Assembly (NCBI RefSeq): GCF_004358445.1
Contig: NZ_CP037951.1
Span: 359,501-423,500, forward strand
Direction: 5' to 3'
DNA: 64,000 nt
Source: Parashewanella tropica
GTDB lineage: Bacteria; Pseudomonadota; Gammaproteobacteria; Enterobacterales; Shewanellaceae
Positions 55,043 to 63,042 of the stretch are shown here, piece after piece; the stretch's first letter is position 1, and each line of letters begins with the position of its first letter. The notes under the pieces are model-generated. The model was not told the origin of the DNA. It ran no database searches and saw only the letters and a list, made by a program, of their open reading frames with translations. The translations under genes and the position numbers were made by a program.

Positions 55043-55330
55043 ATGGGTATGAGTGTAATCATGTACCGCGATGATGAGAATTTTTATGTGATTTCAGGGG
55101 CGATGAAAAAGGACGTCACGACCTTGAAGCAAACGGGGGAGCACGATTTAGAAGTGCGATTATCGGATGCAAAATCCAATAATAATGCCACGTTAAATTA
55201 CTTTGTGACTTATGAAGGCGGCGAGATAAATTTTGAGCCTTCGGGTGATTTAAGTCCACACTTTAAAAATGAAGAAGAACAAGAAAATATGGAGATCACT
55301 CTCAAGGAAAGCCTTGAAGAAGGAATGTAG
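55043..55330 (+). CDS. Conserved-looking small acidic protein of unknown function
   Basis: This 95-residue cytosolic protein starts MGMSVIMYRDDENFYVISG. It has two short beta-like segments (LEVRLSDAKSNNNATLNYFV and YEGGEINFEPSG) and a strongly acidic C-terminus (FKNEEEQENMEITLKESLEEG). No family is recognised. ATG at 55043 is chosen because aaggag is six bases upstream, a near-perfect ribosome site; the frame extends to 55013 without one. A strong terminator follows directly, which supports expression as a real gene. Confidence 0.75.
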   Translation: MGMSVIMYRDDENFYVISGAMKKDVTTLKQTGEHDLEVRLSDAKSNNNATLNYFVTYEGGEINFEPSGDLSPHFKNEEEQENMEITLKESLEEGM

Positions 55331-55349
55331 TTGGTAAATAACAAAAAAG

Positions 55350-55379
55350 AAAACGCCTCGATAAATTCGAGGCGTTTTT
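55350..55379. terminator. Intrinsic terminator between convergent genes
   Basis: The arms aaaacgcctcga and tcgaggcgtttt pair perfectly around taaat and end in a T-run. The symmetric A/T runs suit both convergent genes. Confidence 0.92.
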
Positions 55380-55401
55380 GTATTTAACGAATGGACTGAG
55401 A

Positions 55402-56283
55402 CTATAGCTCAGCCGCTAATTTTCTTAATGCCGCTTTAACTTTACGGCTATTCTCAGGACCCATACGGATCATCAGTTTTTGCGCATTGGGTAGTGATTC
55501 TAGCTTCTTGTCTTTAAACTTGTAGTTTACGCTGATAGAAGTCAGTTCAATCGGCTGCTCAATAATCGGCGCTTTGAGCATTTCGCGAATGGCTTGACGT
55601 AGACGCTTAGTAAAGGTGTCATTTTCGTAGCCAAGCTCTGCAAACGCATCGTTTAGCAGTGGTAAAACATAACGGTATGTTTTGATCAGTTGATCCGTAT
55701 TCATGGCTGATAGCAGCTCAGCGTAAAAATCATATCTGTGGTAGCTATCCGGATCTAAGTAAATCTTGTTGTTCACTTCAAGCGCAGAGAATGCTTGTTT
55801 TGGCGCAACCAATGGGCTGGCTTTACGGGCCAGTTGACCATAAGCCAAGTTATCTACAAATACCACAAATTGTCTGGCTAAGTTGGTTCGTAGAAGCTGT
55901 TTGTCTAATGATAATCCTTTGAAGGCATTCATGGTTTGGTGATACAAAAAGTCATCACTTTGCTGCAAGCTTGGTAAAGGCGCTGGCTTAGGCGGTTCAG
56001 GCTTTTTAGCTACAGGTTGCGGCTCTGGCTGTGGCTCCACTTTCGGTGCTGGTGGCTCAGGAATCGGCTCAGTAGGTAGCGGCGTTTCAGGCAATGGCTC
56101 TGGCGCTTTAACTTCTGGTTGAGTGACTTCTTGTTCTACCTGAGGTGGCTGCGGCTCATCGCCAAGGTAGTAATAAACAGAAGCACCAATTAAGACTACC
56201 AAGCCAATGGCACTTAACAATAAGCTACGGTTGCTTCTAGGTTGAGGAGCTTGAGAAACTCGATCGTCTTGATTCGCTTGCAT
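55402..56283 (-). CDS. DUF3014 family membrane-anchored protein
   Basis: This 293-residue protein has one N-terminal transmembrane helix (about 23-42), then a Pro/Glu-rich linker (about 45-105), then a helical DUF3014 domain in the periplasm. That domain includes LRTNLARQFVVFVDNLAYG, HRYDFYAELLSAMNTDQLI and YRYVLPLLNDAFAELGY, all typical of the family. The Pro/Glu linker resembles spacers that cross the periplasm. No function is known. aagga precedes the ATG. It stands alone between a terminator and recG. Confidence 0.9.
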   Translation of the reverse strand: MQANQDDRVSQAPQPRSNRSLLLSAIGLVVLIGASVYYYLGDEPQPPQVEQEVTQPEVKAPEPLPETPLPTEPIPEPPAPKVEPQPEPQPVAKKPEPPKPAPLPSLQQSDDFLYHQTMNAFKGLSLDKQLLRTNLARQFVVFVDNLAYGQLARKASPLVAPKQAFSALEVNNKIYLDPDSYHRYDFYAELLSAMNTDQLIKTYRYVLPLLNDAFAELGYENDTFTKRLRQAIREMLKAPIIEQPIELTSISVNYKFKDKKLESLPNAQKLMIRMGPENSRKVKAALRKLAAEL

Positions 56284-56431
56284 AAGGTTTCCTTCTGGTA
56301 CTTCTGTTTTAGCATTCGCCCACTTAATGAGTACGAATGAGATTATATCTTCGCAAGATTGCTTCGCATGTCAATGCGTTTCCCTAAAAATCATACAATG
56401 TTACAAAATACAGTCTCGTGACAATAGATTT

Positions 56432-58507
56432 TTAAGCTTGAATATATTGGTCTTTATTTCCGAGCCAACGTTCAATAATGGCATCAACATTTTCAGGGGC
56501 TTGTTGTAATAGATGCCCTGCTAGTTTTTGGACTTGTGGCACAAGATGTTGATCTCGCATTAAATCCGCAACCTTCATTTCAACCAGTCCGGTTTGTTTG
56601 GTGCCGAGCACTTCGCCTGGACCGCGTATTTCTAAATCCTTCTGTGCAATAACAAAGCCATCGTTGCTTTGTCTTAATACGCCAAGACGTTGTTTGGCGG
56701 TTAAGGTTAATGGCGATTTGTAGAGCATGACACAATGGCTTTCGATAGCGCCACGTCCAACGCGACCGCGCAATTGATGTAATTGAGCTAAGCCTAAGCG
56801 CTCTGGATTTTCGATGATCATTAGGCTGGCATTGGGCACGTTTACGCCAACCTCAATAACGGTCGTTGCCACTAATAAATCCAATTCACCACTGGAAAAC
56901 TGATCCATGATGGCTTGCTTATCTTTGCTTTTCAATCGACCGTGAACTAAACCAATTTTCAGCTCGGGTAATAATTGCTTTAACTCTTCGGCGGTATCTT
57001 CAGCGGCTTGACATTCAAGTACTTCGGATTCATCTATTAAGGTGCAAACCCAATAGGTTTGACGCTTATCGACAGTTGCAGCATGGCGAACACGTTCGAT
57101 TACTTCTTGGCGACGTTGATCGGAAATGGCCACTGTTGCTACAGGTGTGCGTCCGGGTGGGAGCTCATCAATAATAGAGGTATCTAAATCCGCATAAGCT
57201 GTCATTGCCAAGGTGCGTGGAATGGGGGTGGCGGTCATGATCAATTGATGTGGGTAAAATCCTTGTTTAATGCCTTTTTCACGTAGTCCAAGTCGTTGAT
57301 GAACCCCGAAACGATGTTGCTCATCAATAATGGTTAAGGCTAAGTTTTTATACTCCACTTGTTCTTGAAATATCGCATGAGTACCAATGACGATGTGGGC
57401 ATCACCACTGGCAATATCGGCTAAAGACTGTTCTCTGGCTTTACCTTTTAATTTCCCTGCGAGCCAACCCACTTTGAGTCCAAGAGGGGCAAACCACTGG
57501 CCGAAGTTTTCAGCGTGCTGTTCTGCCAGCAATTCAGTGGGCGCCATTAATGCCACTTGATAGCCGTTTTCGATGGCTTGCAGTGCTGCCAACGCGGCAA
57601 CTAAGGTTTTACCTGATCCTACATCTCCCTGAACTAAGCGCATCATCGGATGTTTTTGCTCAAGATCGCTGCCGATCTCAGCGACTACACGTTGTTGCGC
57701 CCCCGTTGGCTTAAAGGGTAAGTCTTTTAAAAACGGATTCAGTAATTGTCCTGTGGCAGGTAACGCAATAGCGGGATCTTGATTACTGCGCTGGCGAAGT
57801 TTCAGCATACTCAGGTTGTGAGCCAATAGCTCTTCTTGAACTAATCGTTGCTGAGCAGGGTGTTGCCCTAATTCTAACTCTTCAAGTGACACCGTATTAT
57901 CTGGACGGTGAAGAACCCGAATCGCTTCAGCCAATGGTAGGTTATTGGGGCGTAAGCGCTCAGGGAGTAACTCTGTTAATCCACCTTGACTTAACATGCT
58001 TAAGGCTTGTTCTGTCAGCTTGATCCAACTGGTTTGCTTTAGTCCTTCGGTACTTGGGTAGATGGGTGTTAAGCTGGCATCCATTTCGATCGGCTGATCG
58101 GGAGCAATTACTTTATAGTCAGGGTGAATGATCTCCGCATGATGTTTACCCGCTTTTATTTCACCATAGGCTTTCATCAAGCGACCATTTTGCATACCGT
58201 TTCGCTGCGCGGCGGAAAAATTAAAAAAGCGTAGGGTGATCACGCCGCTTGCGTCTCTGAGTGTGCAAGTCAGCATACGTTTACGACCGTGGATTATCTG
58301 TGTTGATTGGATTTCACCGACGATGGTGCCGTATTGTCCAGGCAGTAAATCCGCAATTTGATAGACGCGAGTGCGATCTTCATAGCGCAGTGGAAGATGG
58401 AACAGCAGATCTTGAACCGTGCGAATGCTCAGTTTTTCGAGTTTTTCAGCGACTTTTTTTGCCACACCTTTTAATTCGGTGATAGGCACCTGTTCCAATT
58501 GCAGCAA
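56432..58507 (-). CDS. recG: ATP-dependent DNA helicase RecG
   Basis: This 691-residue helicase remodels stalled forks and recombination intermediates. It has an N-terminal wedge/OB domain (TVQDLLFHLPLRYEDRTRV), Walker A GDVGSGKT, the DEQH box IIDEQHRFG, MTATPIPRTLA, motif VI QLRGRVGRG, and the C-terminal GEVLGTKQTG region. Length fits RecG. The start is TTG at 58507 (MLQLEQVPITELKG); no better in-frame ATG lies upstream in the family's range. A structured intergenic repeat lies upstream. Confidence 0.97.
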   Translation of the reverse strand: MLQLEQVPITELKGVAKKVAEKLEKLSIRTVQDLLFHLPLRYEDRTRVYQIADLLPGQYGTIVGEIQSTQIIHGRKRMLTCTLRDASGVITLRFFNFSAAQRNGMQNGRLMKAYGEIKAGKHHAEIIHPDYKVIAPDQPIEMDASLTPIYPSTEGLKQTSWIKLTEQALSMLSQGGLTELLPERLRPNNLPLAEAIRVLHRPDNTVSLEELELGQHPAQQRLVQEELLAHNLSMLKLRQRSNQDPAIALPATGQLLNPFLKDLPFKPTGAQQRVVAEIGSDLEQKHPMMRLVQGDVGSGKTLVAALAALQAIENGYQVALMAPTELLAEQHAENFGQWFAPLGLKVGWLAGKLKGKAREQSLADIASGDAHIVIGTHAIFQEQVEYKNLALTIIDEQHRFGVHQRLGLREKGIKQGFYPHQLIMTATPIPRTLAMTAYADLDTSIIDELPPGRTPVATVAISDQRRQEVIERVRHAATVDKRQTYWVCTLIDESEVLECQAAEDTAEELKQLLPELKIGLVHGRLKSKDKQAIMDQFSSGELDLLVATTVIEVGVNVPNASLMIIENPERLGLAQLHQLRGRVGRGAIESHCVMLYKSPLTLTAKQRLGVLRQSNDGFVIAQKDLEIRGPGEVLGTKQTGLVEMKVADLMRDQHLVPQVQKLAGHLLQQAPENVDAIIERWLGNKDQYIQA

Positions 58508-58613
58508 GTGGTAGCGACCTAAAGTACTGTGAATTTATACATATACTATCAAAGTCGTTATTTATTACAACTAACTCAATTTTTGAATCATAAAATACTG
58601 AATCAAGACAGTT

Positions 58614-58710
58614 GGAAGTAATAGTATGGTAAGACAACCGTCCGTGACAGGATGTCACGGTCGTCAGCACATGGACGTGCGCTTCTGTTGTCGTTCATAC
58701 TATTACTTCC
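58614..58710 (+). repeat. Intergenic cloverleaf-like repeat, copy 2
   Basis: 97 bp. The outer arms ggaagtaatagtatg and catactattacttcc pair perfectly (15 bp), with a second stem gacaac/gttgtc. Inner hairpins are ccgtgaca-gga-tgtcacgg and gcac-atggac-gtgc. It lies between recG and the response regulator gene, both on the minus strand. Confidence 0.92.
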
Positions 58711-58736
58711 TTTCTGCTGCCTAAACAAAAGATGAT

Positions 58737-59336
58737 TCACAACCAACCTTTCTGCTTAGCAATTCGAGCTGCATCGATGCGGTTACTGGCGTTAAGTTTG
58801 TTTATCGCTTCGGATAAATAGTTTCTCACTGTGCCTTCGGCAATAAAGAGGCTATTTGCAATTTCTGCGGTGGACTTTCCATCAGCGGCTAAACGTAAAG
58901 CTCGACGCTCTTTATCGTTAAGGGGATCTTGCTCACCGATGGCCATCATCGCCAATTCAGGATCGATAATTCGTCGGCCATTCATGATTTGTTCTATGGC
59001 ATGTTGTAGCTCATCCGTTGGTGCATCTTTTAATAAAAAGCCATCTACTCCAGCCTCTAAAGCGCGCTTAATGTAGCCGCTGCGCCCAAAAGTCGTAAGG
59101 ATGATGACTTTGATCTTACTTTGTTGTTCTTGCACCCATGTAGCTAATTCGAGTCCAGTTCGACCAGGCATTTCGATATCGGTGAGCAGTAAATCGAACT
59201 CTTGGCTTTTCAAAAATGCTAACGCTTCATCACCATCCTTAGCTTCGGTTATCTCATAATTGCCTTTAATAGAGAGAAGAGCGGCAAGTGCGCCTCGTAC
59301 CATGGATTGATCTTCGGCAAGCAAAATTCGGATCAT
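58737..59336 (-). CDS. NarL/LuxR-type response regulator (DesR-like)
   Basis: This 199-residue transcription factor has a receiver domain (about 1-120) with acidic pocket AEDQ, phospho-acceptor Asp53 in LLLTDIEMPG, switch Thr in IILTTFG and Lys in FLLKDAP. A LuxR-type helix-turn-helix (about 135-199) contains KSTAEIANSLFIAEGTVRNY. It resembles DesR of the DesK/DesR membrane-fluidity system. The partner kinase gene is immediately upstream on the same strand. The two are separated by 172 bp that contain a structured repeat, so co-transcription is uncertain. Targets are unknown. Confidence 0.93.
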   Translation of the reverse strand: MIRILLAEDQSMVRGALAALLSIKGNYEITEAKDGDEALAFLKSQEFDLLLTDIEMPGRTGLELATWVQEQQSKIKVIILTTFGRSGYIKRALEAGVDGFLLKDAPTDELQHAIEQIMNGRRIIDPELAMMAIGEQDPLNDKERRALRLAADGKSTAEIANSLFIAEGTVRNYLSEAINKLNASNRIDAARIAKQKGWL

Positions 59337-59375
59337 TGTTCTTCCTTAGAAAAATGCATCATCTAAATTGGAGTT

Positions 59376-59468
59376 GGACAATAGTGTGAACGTCAACAGA
59401 AACGCACGTCCATGTGCTGACGACCGTGACATCCTGTCACGGACGGTTGCCTTATCACACTATTGCCC
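59376..59468 (-). repeat. Intergenic cloverleaf-like repeat, copy 3 (inverted orientation)
   Basis: About 93 bp, opposite in orientation to the other copies. The outer arms caatagtgtga and tcacactattg pair, and the inner hairpins are the same as in copy 2. It sits between the kinase and response regulator genes, inside what would otherwise be one operon. Confidence 0.9.
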
Positions 59469-59508
59469 TCCAGAAACATCGGATGAAATTGATATTTATA
59501 AACCTAAT

Positions 59509-60591
59509 TTAGTTTTCTAATTTAAGATTGATTGTAAAAATACAGTTTGGCGTCGTTTGGTAAGTGAATTCCCCGTTCAGAGCTTTAACACGTTCACGTA
59601 TTCCAGTTATACCATTGCCTTCTGAAATAGACTCACAATGTCCATTATCCATAACAGTTACGATAAGTGATGTTTGTGTGTGTTCAAAGCTAATTTCACA
59701 TTCACCGGCCTGACTGTGGCGCAAAATGTTATTGCCTAGTTCCGTTAAAATCAGGCTTAACTGGCTTTCTTCGCGAGCAGGTAGCTGACTTGGGATATCA
59801 CCCGTTAGAGACACCACTAATGATTTTTCTCGTAATCGTTTACATAAATCGGTAACGGTTTTGGCCAATCCTTTGCTTTTATAATCTGATACAGTTTCAC
59901 GTATTTCGCTCAGTCCATTTCTGGAGATCTCGGCTAACTCACTTAGGTGCTGCAGTGCTTCTTCAAGTCGGTTTTGTTGAATAAGCGCTTGCACTAATTC
60001 AGCTTTAAGTGAGATGGAAGACAGACTATGACCAATTAGGTCGTGTAAGTCTCTGGCGATCCGTTCTCGCTCAACGATGGTGGCGAGGGTTTTGATTTCT
60101 TCGGCTGATTGCTGCTTTTGTCGATTAGCCAGTTCTTTTTGACCTGAAGCATAACCGACTAAAGTGAGCCCTAAATAGATGGCAGATGAATAGCCAAAAA
60201 AGTAGTAATTGGGAAATAGCCAATCATTTAACACGAATAGCAGTATAAGCATGATAGGGGTGATGATGGCTAAGCGCTTTATTGAATAGTGAAAACCGCA
60301 GAAAAAGCCAACAAAGGAAAATAAGGCCATTGACCCGTAGTTAAATGGGGTTGCGAGAATAGCGAGTGAAAGCATTCCAAAAATCGGAAAATGGACGTGC
60401 TCTGCTTTACATCGGTAGGCTTGGAAATAGACGAATATAAATATAACGACAATAGCAAGGCTAATGATAGTGTCAGACAGTCCTCTTTGATTGATAAACA
60501 TCGGAATAAAATAAAAGACCAGATTACACAGATATAGCCACGCAAATTTGTCTTTGGTCTTTTCAGTGTTGAGGAAATTCATTTTTATCAT
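59509..60591 (-). CDS. Sensor histidine kinase, DesK-like (HPK7)
   Basis: This 360-residue inner-membrane kinase has five or six helices in residues 18-150 without a large periplasmic loop, as in DesK, which senses membrane state. The dimerisation/His box is ERERIARDLHDLIGHSLSS with phospho-His183. The ATPase domain has N-box LILTELGNNILRHSQ and G-box DNGHCESISEGNGITGIRER. It should phosphorylate the regulator encoded downstream. A ggaac lies eight bases before the ATG at 60591. The signal and targets are not known. Confidence 0.92.
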   Translation of the reverse strand: MIKMNFLNTEKTKDKFAWLYLCNLVFYFIPMFINQRGLSDTIISLAIVVIFIFVYFQAYRCKAEHVHFPIFGMLSLAILATPFNYGSMALFSFVGFFCGFHYSIKRLAIITPIMLILLFVLNDWLFPNYYFFGYSSAIYLGLTLVGYASGQKELANRQKQQSAEEIKTLATIVERERIARDLHDLIGHSLSSISLKAELVQALIQQNRLEEALQHLSELAEISRNGLSEIRETVSDYKSKGLAKTVTDLCKRLREKSLVVSLTGDIPSQLPAREESQLSLILTELGNNILRHSQAGECEISFEHTQTSLIVTVMDNGHCESISEGNGITGIRERVKALNGEFTYQTTPNCIFTINLKLEN

Positions 60592-60617
60592 GCCGAGTTC
60601 CGTTCTAAGGGCTATTT

Positions 60618-60935
60618 TTAGTTTGAGCTGAGCTTTAAGCCAATAATGCCAACGACGATAAGTAAAATACAGATAACACGAGTCATCGAAATACTCTCGT
60701 TAAATAAGATGATCCCCGCTATTGTGATCCCAACGGCGCCAAAGCCCGTCCACACTGCATAGGCATTTCCCATGGGGATGGTTTTTAAGGCGTAAGAAAG
60801 GCAAGCAAAGCTTATCCATGCGGAAACAAAAAAGCTGACACTTGGCCACAGTTTGGTAAATCCCTCTGAGTATTTTAATGAGATTGCCCAAACCACCTCC
60901 ATTATTGCAGCGAATACTAATACTATCCAAGCCAT
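60618..60935 (-). CDS. gdx: Small multidrug resistance family exporter, SugE/Gdx type
   Basis: This 105-residue inner-membrane protein has four helices. The essential Glu is in IMEVVWAISLKYSEGFTKLWP, whose WxxSLKxSxGFT pattern is the SugE/Gdx rather than EmrE type; GNAYAVWTGFGAVG also fits. Gdx proteins exchange guanidinium for protons as dual-topology dimers. The C-terminus GLKLSS is typical. The upstream DNA has a structured repeat but no recognisable guanidine riboswitch. The kinase gene begins 26 bp downstream, so the two may be co-transcribed. Confidence 0.93.
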   Translation of the reverse strand: MAWIVLVFAAIMEVVWAISLKYSEGFTKLWPSVSFFVSAWISFACLSYALKTIPMGNAYAVWTGFGAVGITIAGIILFNESISMTRVICILLIVVGIIGLKLSSN

Positions 60936-60992
60936 TATTTTTCCTTATTATTTCTAATACAAGAATTAAAGATATGGTCAATAAATTCAGAT

Positions 60993-61089
60993 AGGAGTAA
61001 TTGTGTGATAAACCAACCGTCCGTGACAGGAAGTCACGGCCGTCAGCACATGGATGTGCGTTTCTGTTGGTGTTCACATGATTACTCCT
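60993..61089 (+). repeat. Intergenic cloverleaf-like repeat, copy 4
   Basis: About 97 bp, in the 210-bp gap upstream of the SugE-type gene. The outer arms aggagtaat and attactcct pair, with gtgtga/tcacat continuing imperfectly, then ccaac/gttgg. Inner hairpins are ccgtgac-aggaa-gtcacgg and gcacat-gg-atgtgc. Confidence 0.9.
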
Positions 61090-61145
61090 TATCCATGTTC
61101 AAGATGAAGCGTGTTGTAATGAACTGAAGAGGAAAATGCCGCTCA

Positions 61146-61829
61146 TTATTGATTTTGGCTTAACAGAAATTTAGCCCAACTGTAATTAGGATTTACGCTG
61201 ATGGCTTGTTTCCAGTCGGCAATCGCTTGGCGCTGCTGATTTTCTTGTTGTTTTGCCAGTCCACGCCATGTATAGGTTTCGGCTTTACCCCAACAAATGT
61301 CAGTACAGTCATCACTGTATAAGCTTAAGGCTTTATCAGCGAATTTGATGGTATTTTCCATACTGCCGCCAAACATGGCTGGTGTGTTATAAGCACTGAT
61401 GGCTTTCACTAAATAGACTCTTGGGTTTGTGGCATCCAGTGATTCTGCGGTTTTAATTGCTTGCGCTGATTTACGACCTAGTGTCATTCCCTCCATTGGA
61501 TCAACGGCAATTTGCATTCCATAAACTGCTGAAAGTAGCGCGTAGTTTTCTGAATCACTTTCACTCTCATTCAATTGCTCTAGTGTTTGCGCTGCTGTTT
61601 TTAGTGACGACTTGGCAATACTTCGCTGCCCTGAAATATTCGCTAAAATCGCGATACGATAATGGGCATAAGCTTTGGCGTAACCGGTTGAGTTTTTAGC
61701 AAGCTCAGATAATTCCGCTCTGCTTTTACTGTTTGACGCAATATCAATTTGTGAGATTGTATGATCAGACTCTAACGCCAATGCTGATGAAGATAAAAGT
61801 ACGCTCGTAGCAAGCAGTAAAGTTTTCAT
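61146..61829 (-). CDS. Exported TPR-like repeat protein
   Basis: This 227-residue periplasmic protein has a signal peptide (MKTLLLATSVLLSSSALA). The body is helical, with tetratricopeptide-like features: AYAHYRIAILANISG, YTWRGLAKQQENQQRQAIADWKQAISVNPNYSWAKFLL. It is probably a scaffold; partners are unknown. I start at 61829 because the signal peptide begins there and aagga is nine bases upstream; the frame extends 13 codons further. It ends just before a structured intergenic repeat. Confidence 0.88.
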   Translation of the reverse strand: MKTLLLATSVLLSSSALALESDHTISQIDIASNSKSRAELSELAKNSTGYAKAYAHYRIAILANISGQRSIAKSSLKTAAQTLEQLNESESDSENYALLSAVYGMQIAVDPMEGMTLGRKSAQAIKTAESLDATNPRVYLVKAISAYNTPAMFGGSMENTIKFADKALSLYSDDCTDICWGKAETYTWRGLAKQQENQQRQAIADWKQAISVNPNYSWAKFLLSQNQ

Positions 61830-61976
61830 GAGTTGTTTCCTTACGGTTAATGTCGAGTACGGAAACAATTATTAAAGATGGGAGTAAAAAAGGGCAGGCA
61901 CAAAGGTCATCAAAACAAGATGACAAATGTCATTAGTTGATGGCTCGTATAATACAAGCCATCAAAAGAGATGCTT

Positions 61977-62909
61977 TTAAATCAAGGCTTCACTGACAAT
62001 ATAAGACATGTAAGCAAGGTAAATAATAAGTAACACCACGCCTTCCATGCGACTGATGATTTTTCCAGTGTAGGCAAAAGGTAGCATTAGCAGTGATAGG
62101 CCTAGCATAGTGCTAAAATCAACCACTTCTAAACCATCTGCTGAGATTGGATGGATTATGGCTGTAATGCCTAATACCGCCAAAATGTTAAAAAGGTTAG
62201 AGCCGACAACGCCACCAAGGGCGATATCACTCTCGCCTTTTCTTGCTGCGACTACAGAGGTGGCTAACTCAGGCATACTGGTACCAATCGCGACCACAGT
62301 GAGTCCTATGATGATTTCAGAGATTCCAAATTGGCGAGCTAAATCAACAGCACCATCAACGAATATTATGCCACCACCAATTAACATCACTAGACCAAGG
62401 ATGATCAGGATTGCTGATATGGCTGGCGTGTAATTACCGTCAGGGAGCTCTTCAACATCCCCCGTCTTTTTAGCATCATAATAGCCATATACCAAATAGC
62501 AAATCAGGACTAAAGTAAGCGTTATACCATCGGCAATATCGAGTTCACCATCCAGTAATAACCCTCCAAATAATAACGTGACCGCAATCATTAAAGGAAT
62601 GTCGCGTTTTACGATTTGAGATTGCACTTTTATCGGTCTAATGATGGCTGTAATGGCTAGAATCAAACCTATATTGGCAATGTTCGATCCAATAACGTTG
62701 CCCAGTGCGATACCTGAACTGCCAGCGAGCGCCGATTTTAAGCTCACGGCTAATTCAGGTGCACTAGTACCAAAGGCGACAATAGTTAGACCAATAATAA
62801 GAGGGGTAACGCCTAGGCGAAGCGCAAGTGCACTTGCTCCTCGAACGAGAGCTTCTGCACCTAAGGTGAGGATAAGGAATCCACCTACGATAGAAAGAAA
62901 AATAAGCAT
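61977..62909 (-). CDS. Na+/Ca2+ antiporter family protein (YrbG-like)
   Basis: This 310-residue inner-membrane exchanger of the CaCA superfamily has about ten helices in two inverted halves. The alpha-repeat signatures are present twice: FGTSAPELAVSLKSAL with GNVIGSNIANIGLIL, and IGTSMPELATSVVAA with GGVVGSNLFNILAVLG. It should extrude calcium (or potassium/calcium) in exchange for sodium or protons. It is a single gene. In the 147 bp before the next gene the palindromic gatggct/agccatc pair (near 61947) is the only structure seen. Confidence 0.94.
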   Translation of the reverse strand: MLIFLSIVGGFLILTLGAEALVRGASALALRLGVTPLIIGLTIVAFGTSAPELAVSLKSALAGSSGIALGNVIGSNIANIGLILAITAIIRPIKVQSQIVKRDIPLMIAVTLLFGGLLLDGELDIADGITLTLVLICYLVYGYYDAKKTGDVEELPDGNYTPAISAILIILGLVMLIGGGIIFVDGAVDLARQFGISEIIIGLTVVAIGTSMPELATSVVAARKGESDIALGGVVGSNLFNILAVLGITAIIHPISADGLEVVDFSTMLGLSLLMLPFAYTGKIISRMEGVVLLIIYLAYMSYIVSEALI

Positions 62910-63010
62910 GAGTTGTGTAGTTGTGACCGATAAATTGTAGTGCGCTTAGGATACGCATTTTTCTCTGAGATTGACACAATATGTCAGTATTAAGTTATCA
63001 ATCGTTACAA

Positions 63011-63035
63011 CAGGCAAGGCGTGATGCCTTACCTG
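63011..63035 (-). terminator. Terminator-like hairpin after the penicillin-binding protein 1A gene
   Basis: The arms caggcaaggc and gccttacctg pair with one mismatch around gtgat, eight bases beyond the stop codon on the minus strand. The T-tract is short. Confidence 0.55.
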
Positions 63036-63042
63036 TCTAATG

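Noticed and set aside
58614-58710. tRNA gene suggested by the cloverleaf-like fold
   Set aside because: No T-loop GTTCRANYC, no anticodon arm of correct size and no acceptor length; the four copies differ in ways tRNA would not allow.
60936-61145. Guanidine riboswitch ahead of the SugE/Gdx-type gene
   Set aside because: The only folded sequence is the cloverleaf-like repeat, which also occurs near unrelated genes, and I see no paired ACGR-loop hairpins or other guanidine motif.
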